A stretch of DNA of 64,000 bases. Origin: Cheiracanthium punctorium. Its lineage: Eukaryota > Arthropoda > Arachnida > Araneae > Cheiracanthiidae. Numbering within the stretch: position 1 is the stretch's first letter; each line of letters begins with the position of its first letter. This document shows positions 25,272 to 34,633 of the stretch, one piece after another. The stretch spans positions 248,001 through 312,000 of the forward strand of contig JAWZYV010000091.1 in assembly GCA_038373885.1 (NCBI GenBank), written 5' to 3'. The position numbers and the translations under genes were made by a program. The notes beneath the pieces are model-generated. The model made no database searches, was not told the origin of the DNA, and saw nothing but the letters and a program-made list of their open reading frames with translations.

Positions 25272-25454
25272 ACGCAATCCGGTGAAGCGTTCAAAGAACC
25301 CTCCTCGGAAGCATCGGCCAAAGAAGGAAAGTCTTTTTCATTACGTCACTTTAATGATGAGATGGAACAGGCCAAACAGGGGTTCAGTAGTAGGTTTAAG
25401 TACGCTTATTGGAAGAACGGTCGTCCGCCACTGGTGGGACGTGATTGTATCTAG
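25272..25454 (+). CDS. Probable terminal coding exon of an unidentified gene
   Basis: After a strong acceptor (TTCTCTCTCATCAACAG, ending 25271) a frame opens for 60 codons to TAG at 25452-25454. The peptide is well mixed and protein-like: a polar stretch (GEAFKEPSSEASAKEGK), then FSLRHFNDEMEQAKQGF, then RFKYAYWKNGRPPLVGRDCI. GC content is well above that of the flanks. AATAAA follows at 25486-25491, as expected for a last exon. I do not recognise the family, and upstream exons were not found. They could lie within the transposon-rich 22.3-25.2 kb or have been lost. The larger open frame at 25030-25473 is another phase and is not supported. It may be a relic. Confidence 0.5.
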   Translation, partial: TQSGEAFKEPSSEASAKEGKSFSLRHFNDEMEQAKQGFSSRFKYAYWKNGRPPLVGRDCI

Positions 25455-25485
25455 TGCTGCTACAGGAGTATAACTTCACCGGGCG

Positions 25486-25491
25486 AATAAA
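25486..25491 (+). terminator. Candidate poly(A) signal after the 25272-25454 exon
   Basis: AATAAA 31 bases past the TAG stop, in CGAATAAAAATC. It supports a plus-strand transcript end, though AATAAA is frequent by chance in AT-rich DNA. Confidence 0.45.
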
Positions 25492-25696
25492 AATCTTGAA
25501 TGGGGCACCTTTCTCCCATGGAACCATAATTTGTTTTGAGTTTCAGGGTTCTTCAAAAGCACAGTGCCCTCGGTTGGGACATGTGCCCAATTTCCTCTTC
25601 TCTAATTGCGGCCCTGCGATTACATGTAACTAACATTACATTTAACTTCCATTGAGGTTAGGACAGAGCTTATCTACTCCAATACAGCCGTACTTC

Positions 25697-25932
25697 TGGG
25701 GAGTGCAAGTTAGACAAGTGGGTAAGACAATGAGCATGGTAGACGGCTGAATGTGAAGTCCCACGTTCGGGCCTCCCGCACAGTTGTCAATCTAATGGTC
25801 TGGAATTTTGGTCAGTTTTCTCCAGATGTAATTTGAGTACGCGTTAGAACCCGTAAAACGTCCTCCGACCAAGGCATAGCCCGTAGGCAGATGCCCCTGG
25901 TGTAGGCTTGCCATAACACAAAGCACACACAA
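25697..25932 (+). mobile_element. tRNA-derived SINE, same family as 11825-12046
   Basis: Head with A-box-like TAGACAAGTGGGTA (from 25710) and B-box-like ACGTTCGGGCCTC (from 25764). The body shows TTTTGGTCAGTTTTCTCCAG, CGTTAGAACCCGTAAAACGT, GACCAAGGCATAG and the tail GTGTAGGCTTGCCATAA. It aligns block by block with the intron-1 copy, with an extra GCAGATGCCCC segment before the tail. Confidence 0.7.
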
Positions 25933-26087
25933 TCTGGGGAGGGCCGAGTAGGTAAGCTAGTAAAAATTTTTGTAGCCTATAGACAAGCCCCGTAATTAGA
26001 AAATATTTTCGTGGTTTATAAAATATATCGTTGAAAATATTTCGTGGTTTATTTAATTAGAAAATATTTTCGTGGTTCACATTTCAT

Positions 26088-26118
26088 AGGACATTTCTGG
26101 TCACCCAGAAATGTCCTG
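26088..26118. repeat. Short perfect hairpin
   Basis: GGACATTTCTGG, then TCAC, then CCAGAAATGTCC: a 12-bp perfect stem. It lies just after two or three direct repeats of AAAATATTTTCGTGGTT (25995-26075). Function unknown; possibly the end of a small element. Confidence 0.5.
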
Positions 26119-28413
26119 TGAAAAGTGTCGCGTAATATGTTGCACTTGAAACTGACCCTACATTATTAAAACAATTATATTTTAAAATATCTTCTGACAG
26201 TTCTAGCTCTGGTCCTGTTTTAACGGAACATGTTAACCGCAATGCAGTCAACTGAGCGTCCGTCGCATGCAGCAAGTTATTCTGATAATTACGTGACAGC
26301 TTCGCTATTGTTTACTAAACAAAGCTTTCAAGAATCTTTTATGTTTTCAGTAACATCATGGAGACATCATATTTTTGTAATAACCCATTGTGTGCAACTA
26401 ATAAAGATTAAACGTTCCTGAAGAGTTTCCAGTTGAGTTGCTCTCAATACCAGATGACGACCAAAGGCGATAACAAAAAAAAATCCCATTTCAGCGGTGA
26501 TTAGGCTGGATGAGGCTGGCCTTATCATGTTCATCATCATTGACGTTGTTTGCCTTCCAAATAAAGTAAGATGAGCTCCGTGATGAAATTTTTTTTTCTC
26601 TTCTTCATTTTTTTTTTCTTTCTATGAGGAGCTAAATCAGTCGTGGAAATAGTTGGGCCTTTAAAAGTGCAGTTTTCATAAAAGAGATCATCCTTAATTT
26701 GACAGCTTTATTGTTTTTAACTACATGTAGGGTTTCTTGGTTTCTAATCAATGAATATAAAGGGATTTTTTATTTACCATTTTATGGAAATGACATGAAA
26801 ACTAAACTATTTTATGTGAAACAGCTTGCGCTGGTGTATCACTAGTCGAAGGTATGAAGATGTAATCTTTAATTGTAGGAAAATTATGATTTTAAACTTT
26901 TCTTGAGCATGTATTGGTAAGAACTCTGCCATTTTTGGGTATATATTTTGAAGCGGAAAGAATGGGATGACTTGATCAAACTTCCTCACCACCAACTACT
27001 GTTCAGTAAGGTTTCATAGGGCATTTTAAATAAAAGTTTAAGTGCACTCGTTTTAAATAAAACAAAAGGAATAACTGAAAAAAAAAGTCCTGTAGCTAGA
27101 AAAGTTTTGATGCCAAGTACACAGAACTCGCTCAATACCTTCCCTTTGCCGTCCCCTAAAAATAAAAAATCTAGAATTACCTAATTCTACGAAAAATAAA
27201 CTAAGGACATAATAATTTGGTGTAAAGCTGTGGTACAAAAATTTGTTGTAATTTAAATGTAAAGAATAACATTTATAACCAGTCAGCATTGATCAAAATG
27301 GGGCGAGGAGGAGGGTGGCAGATGTCCTATTTTGTTTGTTTCGTCGTAAGCATCTTTCATGTTCTCTTTATGTTCAAAGAGTGACATCTGTGTCATAATT
27401 CTTTGTTTTTTTCTTACTGTAGTTTTCAGTATCTAGTGTATGTTTTTTTCCCCTTTCTTTTACTTTTACAACGCAGTTGAAAATTTTTCACGATCTCAGT
27501 TTGTCTAATTGCTTACCGTTTAACTTTCTTAAATATCATAAGATTATCACAAGAAGGAGGGGGATGGAGATTTAAATTTAAAAAATACTGTATAACATTT
27601 TCCTGGTCAAATAAATGTCTGTAGCTTGTACAGATCTTTCACAAAGGTACAGAAAAGAACTTCAATACTCAAGACTCTCTTAATAGTTAAATTGTAATTA
27701 ATAGTTAGTAACTATTAATTACAATTTAACTATATATTTGAAGTGTGTTTCAATTAACATCTTCAAATATATAGTTAAATTGTAATTATATATAGTTAAA
27801 TTTAATTTTCACTAATTAAAATAATGTGAAATTAATATAATTTGAAATTTACAACACATATCAACATTACAACAAAGAAAGTAGCACTTTTATCAACGGC
27901 TATCCTGAGCATTATATACGTACGAATAAAATCCTGTTTTTCAAAAATTTCTGGAAATCCGTTTGTTTTTAATCTGTATGAAAATATTCAAGCTGTTCCC
28001 GTCTGATAAACGTTTAGAGGTGAATGCCTGCAGCACGCCACTGTTTCATTACCGCGAACATTAGTGAGGGACATTAGCGTGTCGCGATCGATGTCTTCAC
28101 TGCAGTTTAAACTATTCTAACCGCGTGATTCATGGGTAAAAATCATTCTAAAATAAATTGTTTTATTCTGGTGCAAACCCAAAATACCGTATTTACTCTT
28201 CAAATTAACTGGTCACTAAAACAATTTTAAATGGAAATGTCTGCATTTTTACAGATTTTATCTTTTAATGGAAATGAGAGGGTAGAAAGTTGCATTTAAA
28301 AAAATTGTTTAAAGTATATTTTAAATGAATCGATTATTTTAGTCATCCATATTTAAAATACAATATAGCTTTTTTTAACGTGAAAAAAAAAAAATCTGGA
28401 GTGACTCCACTCG
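26119..28413. other. Intergenic with an AT-rich inverted repeat, no clear gene
   Basis: At 27685-27790 TAATTACAATTTAACTATA and its complement occur three times in alternating orientation. At 27990-28130 a moderately GC-richer patch contains a minus-strand frame reading TLMSLTNVRGNETVACC that might be a decayed exon, but there is no splice or family support. The rest shows no recognisable feature. Confidence 0.4.
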
Positions 28414-29042
28414 ACTTTCCGAACACTTACGATTACGATCATTACCAAACATTTACATAAATTTTAATCGATAAATAATTCAAACATATATACCAAATTG
28501 AAGCTCAATCGAATGCGCCGTTTAAACGCTAGCGCACCTTCAAGAATTTCTCCCCATATACCATTATGTAAAAGAAATTTTTGTCGCAGCCTTGTAGAAA
28601 AACTATAAGTCCTATACACATCAAAATCAATACCGGTCTTACGATGGTAGTTTATAATACGTATATATACCCAATTTGAGCTCAATTGAATGTACCGTTT
28701 AAACACTAGCGCACTTTCAAGAATTTACCCCCATAGGCCATAATGTAAAAGAAATCTTTGTGGTAGCCCTGTAGAAAAACTATAAGTCCTATACACACCA
28801 AAATCAATACCGGTCTTCGACAGTGGTTTATAACATATATACCCAATTTGAGCTCAATCGAATGCCCCGTTTAGGAGCTATCGCGTTCACTCACACACAC
28901 ACACACACACACATACATACATCTTGTAAAAATAGCATAAATGAATTCAGAAGACCTTAAAACGTGTAAATACACCAAAATCTCGAAGTCGAATTTTATC
29001 ATGATTACAATACTTTCCTTACATGGTACATGTTCGGAAAGT
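28414..29042 (+). mobile_element. ACTTTCC-type complex repeat, second family of the same design
   Basis: 629 bp with perfect 12-bp terminal inverted repeats ACTTTCCGAACA / TGTTCGGAAAGT. The right end is semi-palindromic (ACTTTCCTTACATGGTAC then ATGTTCGGAAAGT) and is preceded, across about 90 bp, by an (AC)n-(TACA)n microsatellite (28889-28920). The interior has about two and a half tandem units with a 177-bp period (CCATTATGTAAAAG at 28561, CCATAATGTAAAAG at 28738) holding AATCTTTG, GCCCTGTAGAAAAACTAT and TTTGAGCTCAATCGAATG. The layout and the CCTGTAGA-AAACTAT core match the ACTTCC family. Non-coding. Confidence 0.65.
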
Positions 29043-29924
29043 AAAAAGTATTTAATTAAAATGGCAGTAATTTTAAAAGGAGAGACCATTGAAAAACGTT
29101 TTTCATGTTATTTTTTTCCTTCTTCTTCTTAGACTTATTTGGCCGATTTGATAAAATAAAGTCTCATGAAAACATTTTTAAAAGTACGATACGTCAATTC
29201 GAAATAATTTTATTTGAAACTGTGTGAGATATAACTATCACAGTTTGTAACAGTTATTGAATTGGCACACTAGTTATTCAAGCTTGCCCTCACTATCCCC
29301 TCGCTTATTTTTCTAAAAACTTGGTGTGCATCCTTGCTGAGGGAAAAAAAAATCTAAAGTGTCTAAACGCCTTAAACTAAATCTTTTGTAGCATTCTGCG
29401 TCGTGTGTGAGTCAGTAATAACAGAAATTTCATAAGAAATGTTTTAAATTAAATATATATAAAATATTTCTGGTTCAGATTTATAACTCTTGATCTTGCT
29501 CGCATCATAAATAACTTGAATTTGAACTTTGTACCACTTATTTCAATTTATTTATTTATTTTTGCATATTTCATTTTCGTATAAAATAATTTAATGTGAG
29601 TGTAAAGCTAAAGCACTGTAAAATCAGTTTAATTTTTTTGAATTGTTGTAATAACAAACGTTGTAGCGTTGTATCTATCTAGTTGTTACCCATCAGTGAA
29701 CCCAGGTTCAACCTATTCGTTCTCATTGAAAAGAATCGGCCAAGTCTCCTTTCTATGATCAGTGTTGCTTTCAATCATGGGTCTTTGAATGCTCAGTTAG
29801 GCTCCACGTTGCTCTGCGCATAAACATTCAAAGACCCAAGGTGAGAAGCATCACTGGTCACAAGAAGATCTTTCCCCCTTTTTAATGGATAAGAATAAGC
29901 AAGTCAAACTTTGCTTCAAGATAA
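29043..29924. other. Intergenic, nothing recognised
   Basis: AT-rich. A short inverted pair (CATGGGTCTTTGAATG near 29777 and CATTCAAAGACCCAAG near 29825) flanks a small loop. No coding or element ends. Confidence 0.45.
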
Positions 29925-29928
29925 AATA

Positions 29929-29985
<57 letters not shown>
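29925..29985. repeat. (TAA)n microsatellite
   Basis: About 60 bases of near-perfect AAT/TAA trinucleotide repeat. The poly-isoleucine frame crossing it is an artefact. Confidence 0.9.
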
Positions 29986-30090
29986 GAATGGGGAAGAAGA
30001 AAAAAACAGAAGAATAATCCATCTATGATAAAATCTTCCGCTGTACGTATTGCCTTCCTTGAAACTTTTCTGAATCCCTCACTGTGTGCG

Positions 30091-30577
30091 CAGGCCCGTT
30101 TTTAACCTCTCGGGCGCCCTAGGCACTTCAAATTGTTACGTCCCCCCCCCACACTATTTCCAGAGCACCCCCCTCCTACCAGTTTTGGTTCGGGCAGATT
30201 TTCCCTTAACTCTCTCCCAGGGGCGGCCCTATCGTACGTGTCGCGCCCTGCAATTGTAAAAAAAGGCGCCCTCTTTTATGCTCCAGATTTTCTCAGTTTT
30301 TGAGTTCGAAATGGCGTCCCTTAGAAGATGCCCCCCCCTCCGATGCGATGCTTACCATGTCGGGCCGCCCCTGCTCTCTCACTTTCTTTGTTTTTGCTCT
30401 TTGGAGAGTCTTTCCATTATCTGCCACCTATGGACCCACCGTATTCCGGACTGGCAACCCGCAGGCTTAATACAGGATAGTAATTCGCTGTAATTTTAAT
30501 ATTTTCTCTTTTTACGCCCTCCAATTTTTTGCGCCCTAGACACGTGCCCAGAGTGCCTATGCGGAAAAGCGGCTCTG
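30091..30577. mobile_element. hAT-type element with exact TGTGTGCG duplication, host of a nested MITE
   Basis: Ends CAGGCCCGTTTTTAA and (inverted) CAGAGCCGCTTTTCCGCA, flanked on both sides by the exact octamer TGTGTGCG (30083-30090, 30578-30585). Subterminal blocks GGGCGCCCTAGGCAC and TGCGCCCTAGACACG are also mirrored. It was later hit by the MITE at 30218-30373. Non-coding. Confidence 0.75.
30218..30373. mobile_element. hAT-type MITE nested in 30091-30577
   Basis: 156 bp, ends CAGGGGCGGCCCTATCG and GTCGGGCCGCCCCTG, flanked by octamers CTCTCTCC and CTCTCTCA (one mismatch). Related to 4140-4283 in opposite orientation: both have GATGCGATGCTTACC next to the GGGCCGCC end. Confidence 0.75.
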
Positions 30578-30599
30578 TGTGTGCGCTTACCTTGCTGGA

Positions 30600-30905
30600 C
30601 ACGAGCGTTTTTTTATGCTTACCAATCTAGCATTTCGCAGTGCACTTTTTGGACGGTCCCCGAGCGTGAACCCGCTCCATCTCCGACCACGTCCATATAA
30701 GAGGAAATCCAGACGGCAGCGGCTGACTCAGCTCGGGCCTCTTCGATGACATTTCTCCCCCTCCTCCTCAATCGTCTGGGATGCAAGAAAAGTCTCAGCT
30801 GTACCACGCAAAATCGCCTCCTAACAGCTGATACGGGCCAAAACAAAACGTTCTGATTCAATCGATAATGCTCGCCCGTAAACCAGTCTCAGTATTTTAT
30901 TGGTT
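30600..30905 (-). other. GC-rich patch, candidate promoter or exon, unresolved
   Basis: Much richer in GC than the flanks. On the minus strand an open frame (to TAA at 30619) includes RRRGRNVIEEARAESAAAVW and meets a plausible donor, TTG|GTAAGC, at 30622-30623. There is a CCAAT box at 30903-30899 and an AP-1/Maf-like palindrome GCTGACTCAGC at about 30721. There is no ATG in a good position and no family match, so it may instead be the core of another transposon. Confidence 0.25.
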
Positions 30906-31011
30906 TTTTGGGTTGTTATAACACCCCCCTCCCAAATAATGAATGATGCAAATGGTGTTTTGTAATTTGCAGTACTTCTCGTTTATTTATGTATTTAATA
31001 GGGTGTGTTAA

Positions 31012-31408
31012 CCCTTTAACGCGCAGTGTTCCCGCTCTGGGAACAGCAAACTCTGACGTTTTGACTGTTGCCAGTCCCGAAGAATAGATTGGATTTCTAT
31101 AAAAATAGTTGCGGGTGACATAGCACCACGAGAATCCTTTACTTTTTAGCACATCATTTCCCGTAAAAAAAAATGGTCACAATTATTTTTAACAGCACCG
31201 ACATCTGCTGAAAAACGATCGAAACGTTCATCGCGTGCCACAGATCTAGAGACCTTTATTGACGCAGCTGGCTGTGCGGCACAGCCAGCTGTCGTCTGTG
31301 GCACGCGATGAACGTTTCGATCGTCCGCCATCTTGCTGGTAGTTAAGTCGAGCGATGGTAACGGCTGCCCTTTTTTTCAGCATTGGGAAAGGGTTGCGCC
31401 TCAAAGGG
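31012..31408. mobile_element. piggyBac-type MITE, copy 2, inverted relative to copy 1
   Basis: 397 bp. Begins CCCTTTAACGCGCA after TTAA (31008-31011) and ends TGCGCCTCAAAGGG before TATA, a degraded TTAA. It has the same internal palindrome as 22283-22794 (ACAGATCTAGAGACC; CGCGATGAACGTTTCGATCG) with a shorter interior. Confidence 0.75.
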
Positions 31409-31899
31409 TATATAAGTCATTAATGTATACACTACATCTTCGAAAATTCAGAACTGTCGAGAGGCGCCGATTCAGCAATTTTGATTAGTGATTAAAAGTG
31501 TATTTATAAGGGAGTAATGTAGTTTTAAAAAAAAATGGTAAAAGATCGAGATTTTAGTAGCATCTCACGTTATTATTGCTGCTATTAAGTTAAAATTGGA
31601 TCAAATAGTCATGTGCCTGTTGAGAGAAAAAAATAACGAAGTCTCTAATTTTTAGCATAAATATTTAAACATAGTTCTAATATGTAAAAGTGTATGGGCT
31701 TAAAATATTTTACGAATTAATTTTTTTTCCAAGCATAGACAACGAGTATTGAGACGACGGACTTTACATTAAGTTGTGGTCCCATACGAGATGAAATGAA
31801 AGAAGAAGAGGCATTGTTGATACAGACATTTTTTGCAATAAATCCCAGAAAACTCTACCATCCATCTGGCTTTAAGTAGTTTAAAGTAAAAGGATACTA

Positions 31900-32341
31900 C
31901 AGAGTGTATCTAAATTGTTTCGACAAAATATTATGGGAGATAGGGCACAAAATAAGGAATCAGAATCACATAGCAATGTGGGGTCGAAAATGTTGCCTTC
32001 ATATAGCTATTAATAATCACTTTAGGAAAAGTGTTGAAGTGTTTGTCAAATTTCTTAAGTAAGTTTCGTATACAATGGACTTGTCTCCAAAAATACCATC
32101 CAAGAAATAAAATAAATTTTTAAACTACGAATTTTACTCATATGTTTTCTGAGAAAAATATGTTAGTTTTTGACAAACAATGGTCGGAAAGGTCGTTGTA
32201 GTTTCAGCACCCGTTCCAAAGGGATTATTAAAAGCTACATGAAGACTACGTTTCCAATTCCACATTGCTATGTGATTATGATTTCTTATTATGTGCCCTA
32301 TCTCCTATGATATTTTGTTGAAACAATTTAGATACACCCTC
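31900..32341. mobile_element. MITE with GTGTATCTAAATTG ends, TA duplication
   Basis: 442 bp. About 85-bp inverted ends read CAGAGTGTATCTAAATTG, then GGGAGATAGGGCACA and ATCACATAGCAATGTGG, mirrored on the right. TA at 31898-31899 and 32342-32343. Likely mariner-like, non-coding. Confidence 0.7.
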
Positions 32342-32715
32342 TATATCTATCTGTTTCTTTGGCAGTCCCCAATTGACCTCAATTTTCGATTTTCGCTTAA
32401 AATTAAGAAACTTGTCACATTGCCCTTGTCTTGTGACTCTCAGAGGATTTAAAATATTTCCGTGAGGAAGAAAGTCCATCAAAAAATATCTATCTTCTGT
32501 TTTTTTATGAAAGTCTCTGTGATCAGGATGGATTAATTTTATGTAAGAGCTTAACCCTTTTGGCCATTAATTTCATTTACGCTAGTGATTACTTCACGTG
32601 TTTTTCTTTCTTTCTTTCCTTCTTTTTTTGTTTTTTTAATGAAGCACTACTAACATTTATGAGAGATTTTTACGGTCCTTAGATTGCAAGACCATCAACT
32701 CGTACGTTTCAGAAA

Positions 32716-33377
32716 ACTGGAGAATATGCAGAAAAGTTCTCCAAATGATAAGAAACTCTAATCCGTTCAGTTCATAATCTGAGTCCCGAAAACAATGATG
32801 AAAAAACAAATGTTCGGCTCCCGTGATATTTCGACATCACTCATAATCAAAATGATTTGTTTCATTTAAAACTGACGTGCTTCAAGCTTAAATGAACCAA
32901 AAATATATATTTTGTTTTTGATATTTAGGTATGCCAAACCGTAGAAATGGCGTCTGCTCACAGGGTAAATTGGATACTTTGAAGATGAGGAATATTTTAA
33001 AAGTCCAAGCTGATATGTTGATATGTACTTAATTTATATACAATGAAACCACTGGAGAATATGCAGAAAAGTTCTCCAAATGATAAGAAACTCTAATCCG
33101 TTCAGTTCGTAATCTGAGTCCCCAAAACAATTATGAAAAAACAAATGTTCGGCTCCCGTGATATTTCGACTTCACTCATCATCAAAATGATTTGTTTCAT
33201 TTAAAACTGACGTGCTTCAAGCTTAAATGAACCAAATATATATTTTGTTTTTGATATTTAGGTATGCCAAACCGTAGGAATGGCGTCTGCTCACAGGGTA
33301 AATTGGATACTTTGAAGATGAGAAATATTTTAAAAGTCCAAGCTGATATGTACTTAATTTATATACAATGAAACCAC
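32716..33377 (+). repeat. Tandem duplication of a 335-bp segment
   Basis: The unit beginning ACTGGAGAATATGCAG at 32716 starts again at 33051. The two copies (335 and 327 bp) differ by a few substitutions and small deletions, for example one TGATATGT unit near 33020. Neither copy has a long open frame, and no element ends were seen, so a recent unequal exchange is the simplest explanation. Confidence 0.82.
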
Positions 33378-33639
33378 TTAAAAATTCGAAAAGTCAGATC
33401 AACTATAGCAAAGGATCTAGATTGCGTTTAGTACAATGACATCAAACTGATAATTATACCCAGTTCGAAACGATCGGAAAACTGACAGGATGAACGAAAT
33501 TTTGTAAGGATTTTTTTAGTAGAAGGAACACACTTTCATGGGCGTTTGCATGGAAGAAGAACCTTTTTATCTTTCATAAGTTTGCCAAGTGATTTTCTAA
33601 CATGAAAGTGACAGACTGCTTTCGGACTGCTTGACAGAC

Positions 33640-33850
33640 TAAATGTGACAGACTGCTTGACAAATAGGGATGGACGCGAGACGAAAAATAGGCATCTCGC
33701 ATCTCGCAAAACAGCCGAAAAGCTTTGTCTCGTCTCGCAAAATCCTTATATCATAATGTTAAACATGTTTGTCTCATCTCGCAAAAAAACTGTAAATCTC
33801 TGTCTCGTTTCCCAAAAAGTCGTCTCGCGCTATTGTCAAATGGTCAGCAC
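33640..33850. repeat. CTCGC-rich repeat remnant
   Basis: TCTCGCAAAA and variants (CTCGTCTCGCAAAATCC, CATCTCGCAAAAAAACTG, GTTTCCCAAAAAGTCG) recur about every 60 bases after GGGATGGACGCGAGACGAAA. It looks like the internal or terminal part of an old DNA transposon; the opposite end was not found. Confidence 0.4.
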
Positions 33851-34415
33851 GTCTGTTATATATTGCTGCAGCTGGATAAAAATTTATGCGGAAATAAATT
33901 GATACATATTTCGTGCATACATGGTTTTAAATTATTTTCTTTTAAGACTCATAGTTCGCCAAATAAATAATGTTTTTATTTCAAATAGCAGTAAAATGTT
34001 TTCATTTCAAGATATAAAATTTTCTGCATATTCCATTGAAATTTGTTTGAAAACTATATAAGTCATGGGGGGGGGGTATCGAATTTTCAAGAGAAACGCT
34101 TACACTTCGTCAATACACATTTTCTTTTAACAAAAATGAACTAAAATATTGTTTGTAGAAGATACAGTATTTTGTGAAATTCTCAGGTGATGTCCAGTTT
34201 TTACAGCTTTATAGTTAAGTGAAAAGTTATTATTATTGGGAAGTATTTACGTTGTAGGTAATTAATTAGGTCTGTTATAAAACAAATTTTTTGAGCTTTC
34301 CTTATAGAAGTTCGAGAAAAATCCAAAACAGTTAACAAACGAAATGATGACCTGAATTTCCCTTAGTATTTGTGTGCTTTTGCCTGTAATTGTCTACATG
34401 TTAATAGGCAGACAG

Positions 34416-34512
34416 CAGTGTCGTAGCTACGAGGGGTGGGGAGGTAGGGGGTTATACCTCCCCATGGGGAATATTTTTGTCATATAAAATGTATTTTCTT
34501 CACAAACACACA

Positions 34513-34575
<63 letters not shown>

Positions 34576-34625
34576 TTGCAGAAGTCGTAACCCCTCCCCA
34601 TGAAAACTTTCTCGCTACGCCACGG
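34416..34625. mobile_element. hAT-type MITE (CAGTGGCGTAGC family), with microsatellite
   Basis: 210 bp, ends CAGTGTCGTAGCTACG and TCGCTACGCCACGG (last bases decayed), flanked by exact GCAGACAG (34408-34415, 34626-34633). The interior matches the members at 44755, 47228 and 57412: CCCCATG-GGAATATTT, ATATAAAATGTATTTTCTTC, GAGTTGCAGAAGTCGTAACC. An (AC)n(AT)n tract at 34508-34572 lies where the sisters have a short ATATATA stretch. Confidence 0.75.
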
Positions 34626-34633
34626 GCAGACAG

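Noticed and set aside
25030..25473. 147-codon plus-strand open frame
   Set aside because: Its 5' half is transposon end sequence and AT-rich intron; only another phase from 25272 looks coding.
29911..30105. Open frame with poly-isoleucine
   Set aside because: It is a (TAA)n microsatellite read in its open phase.
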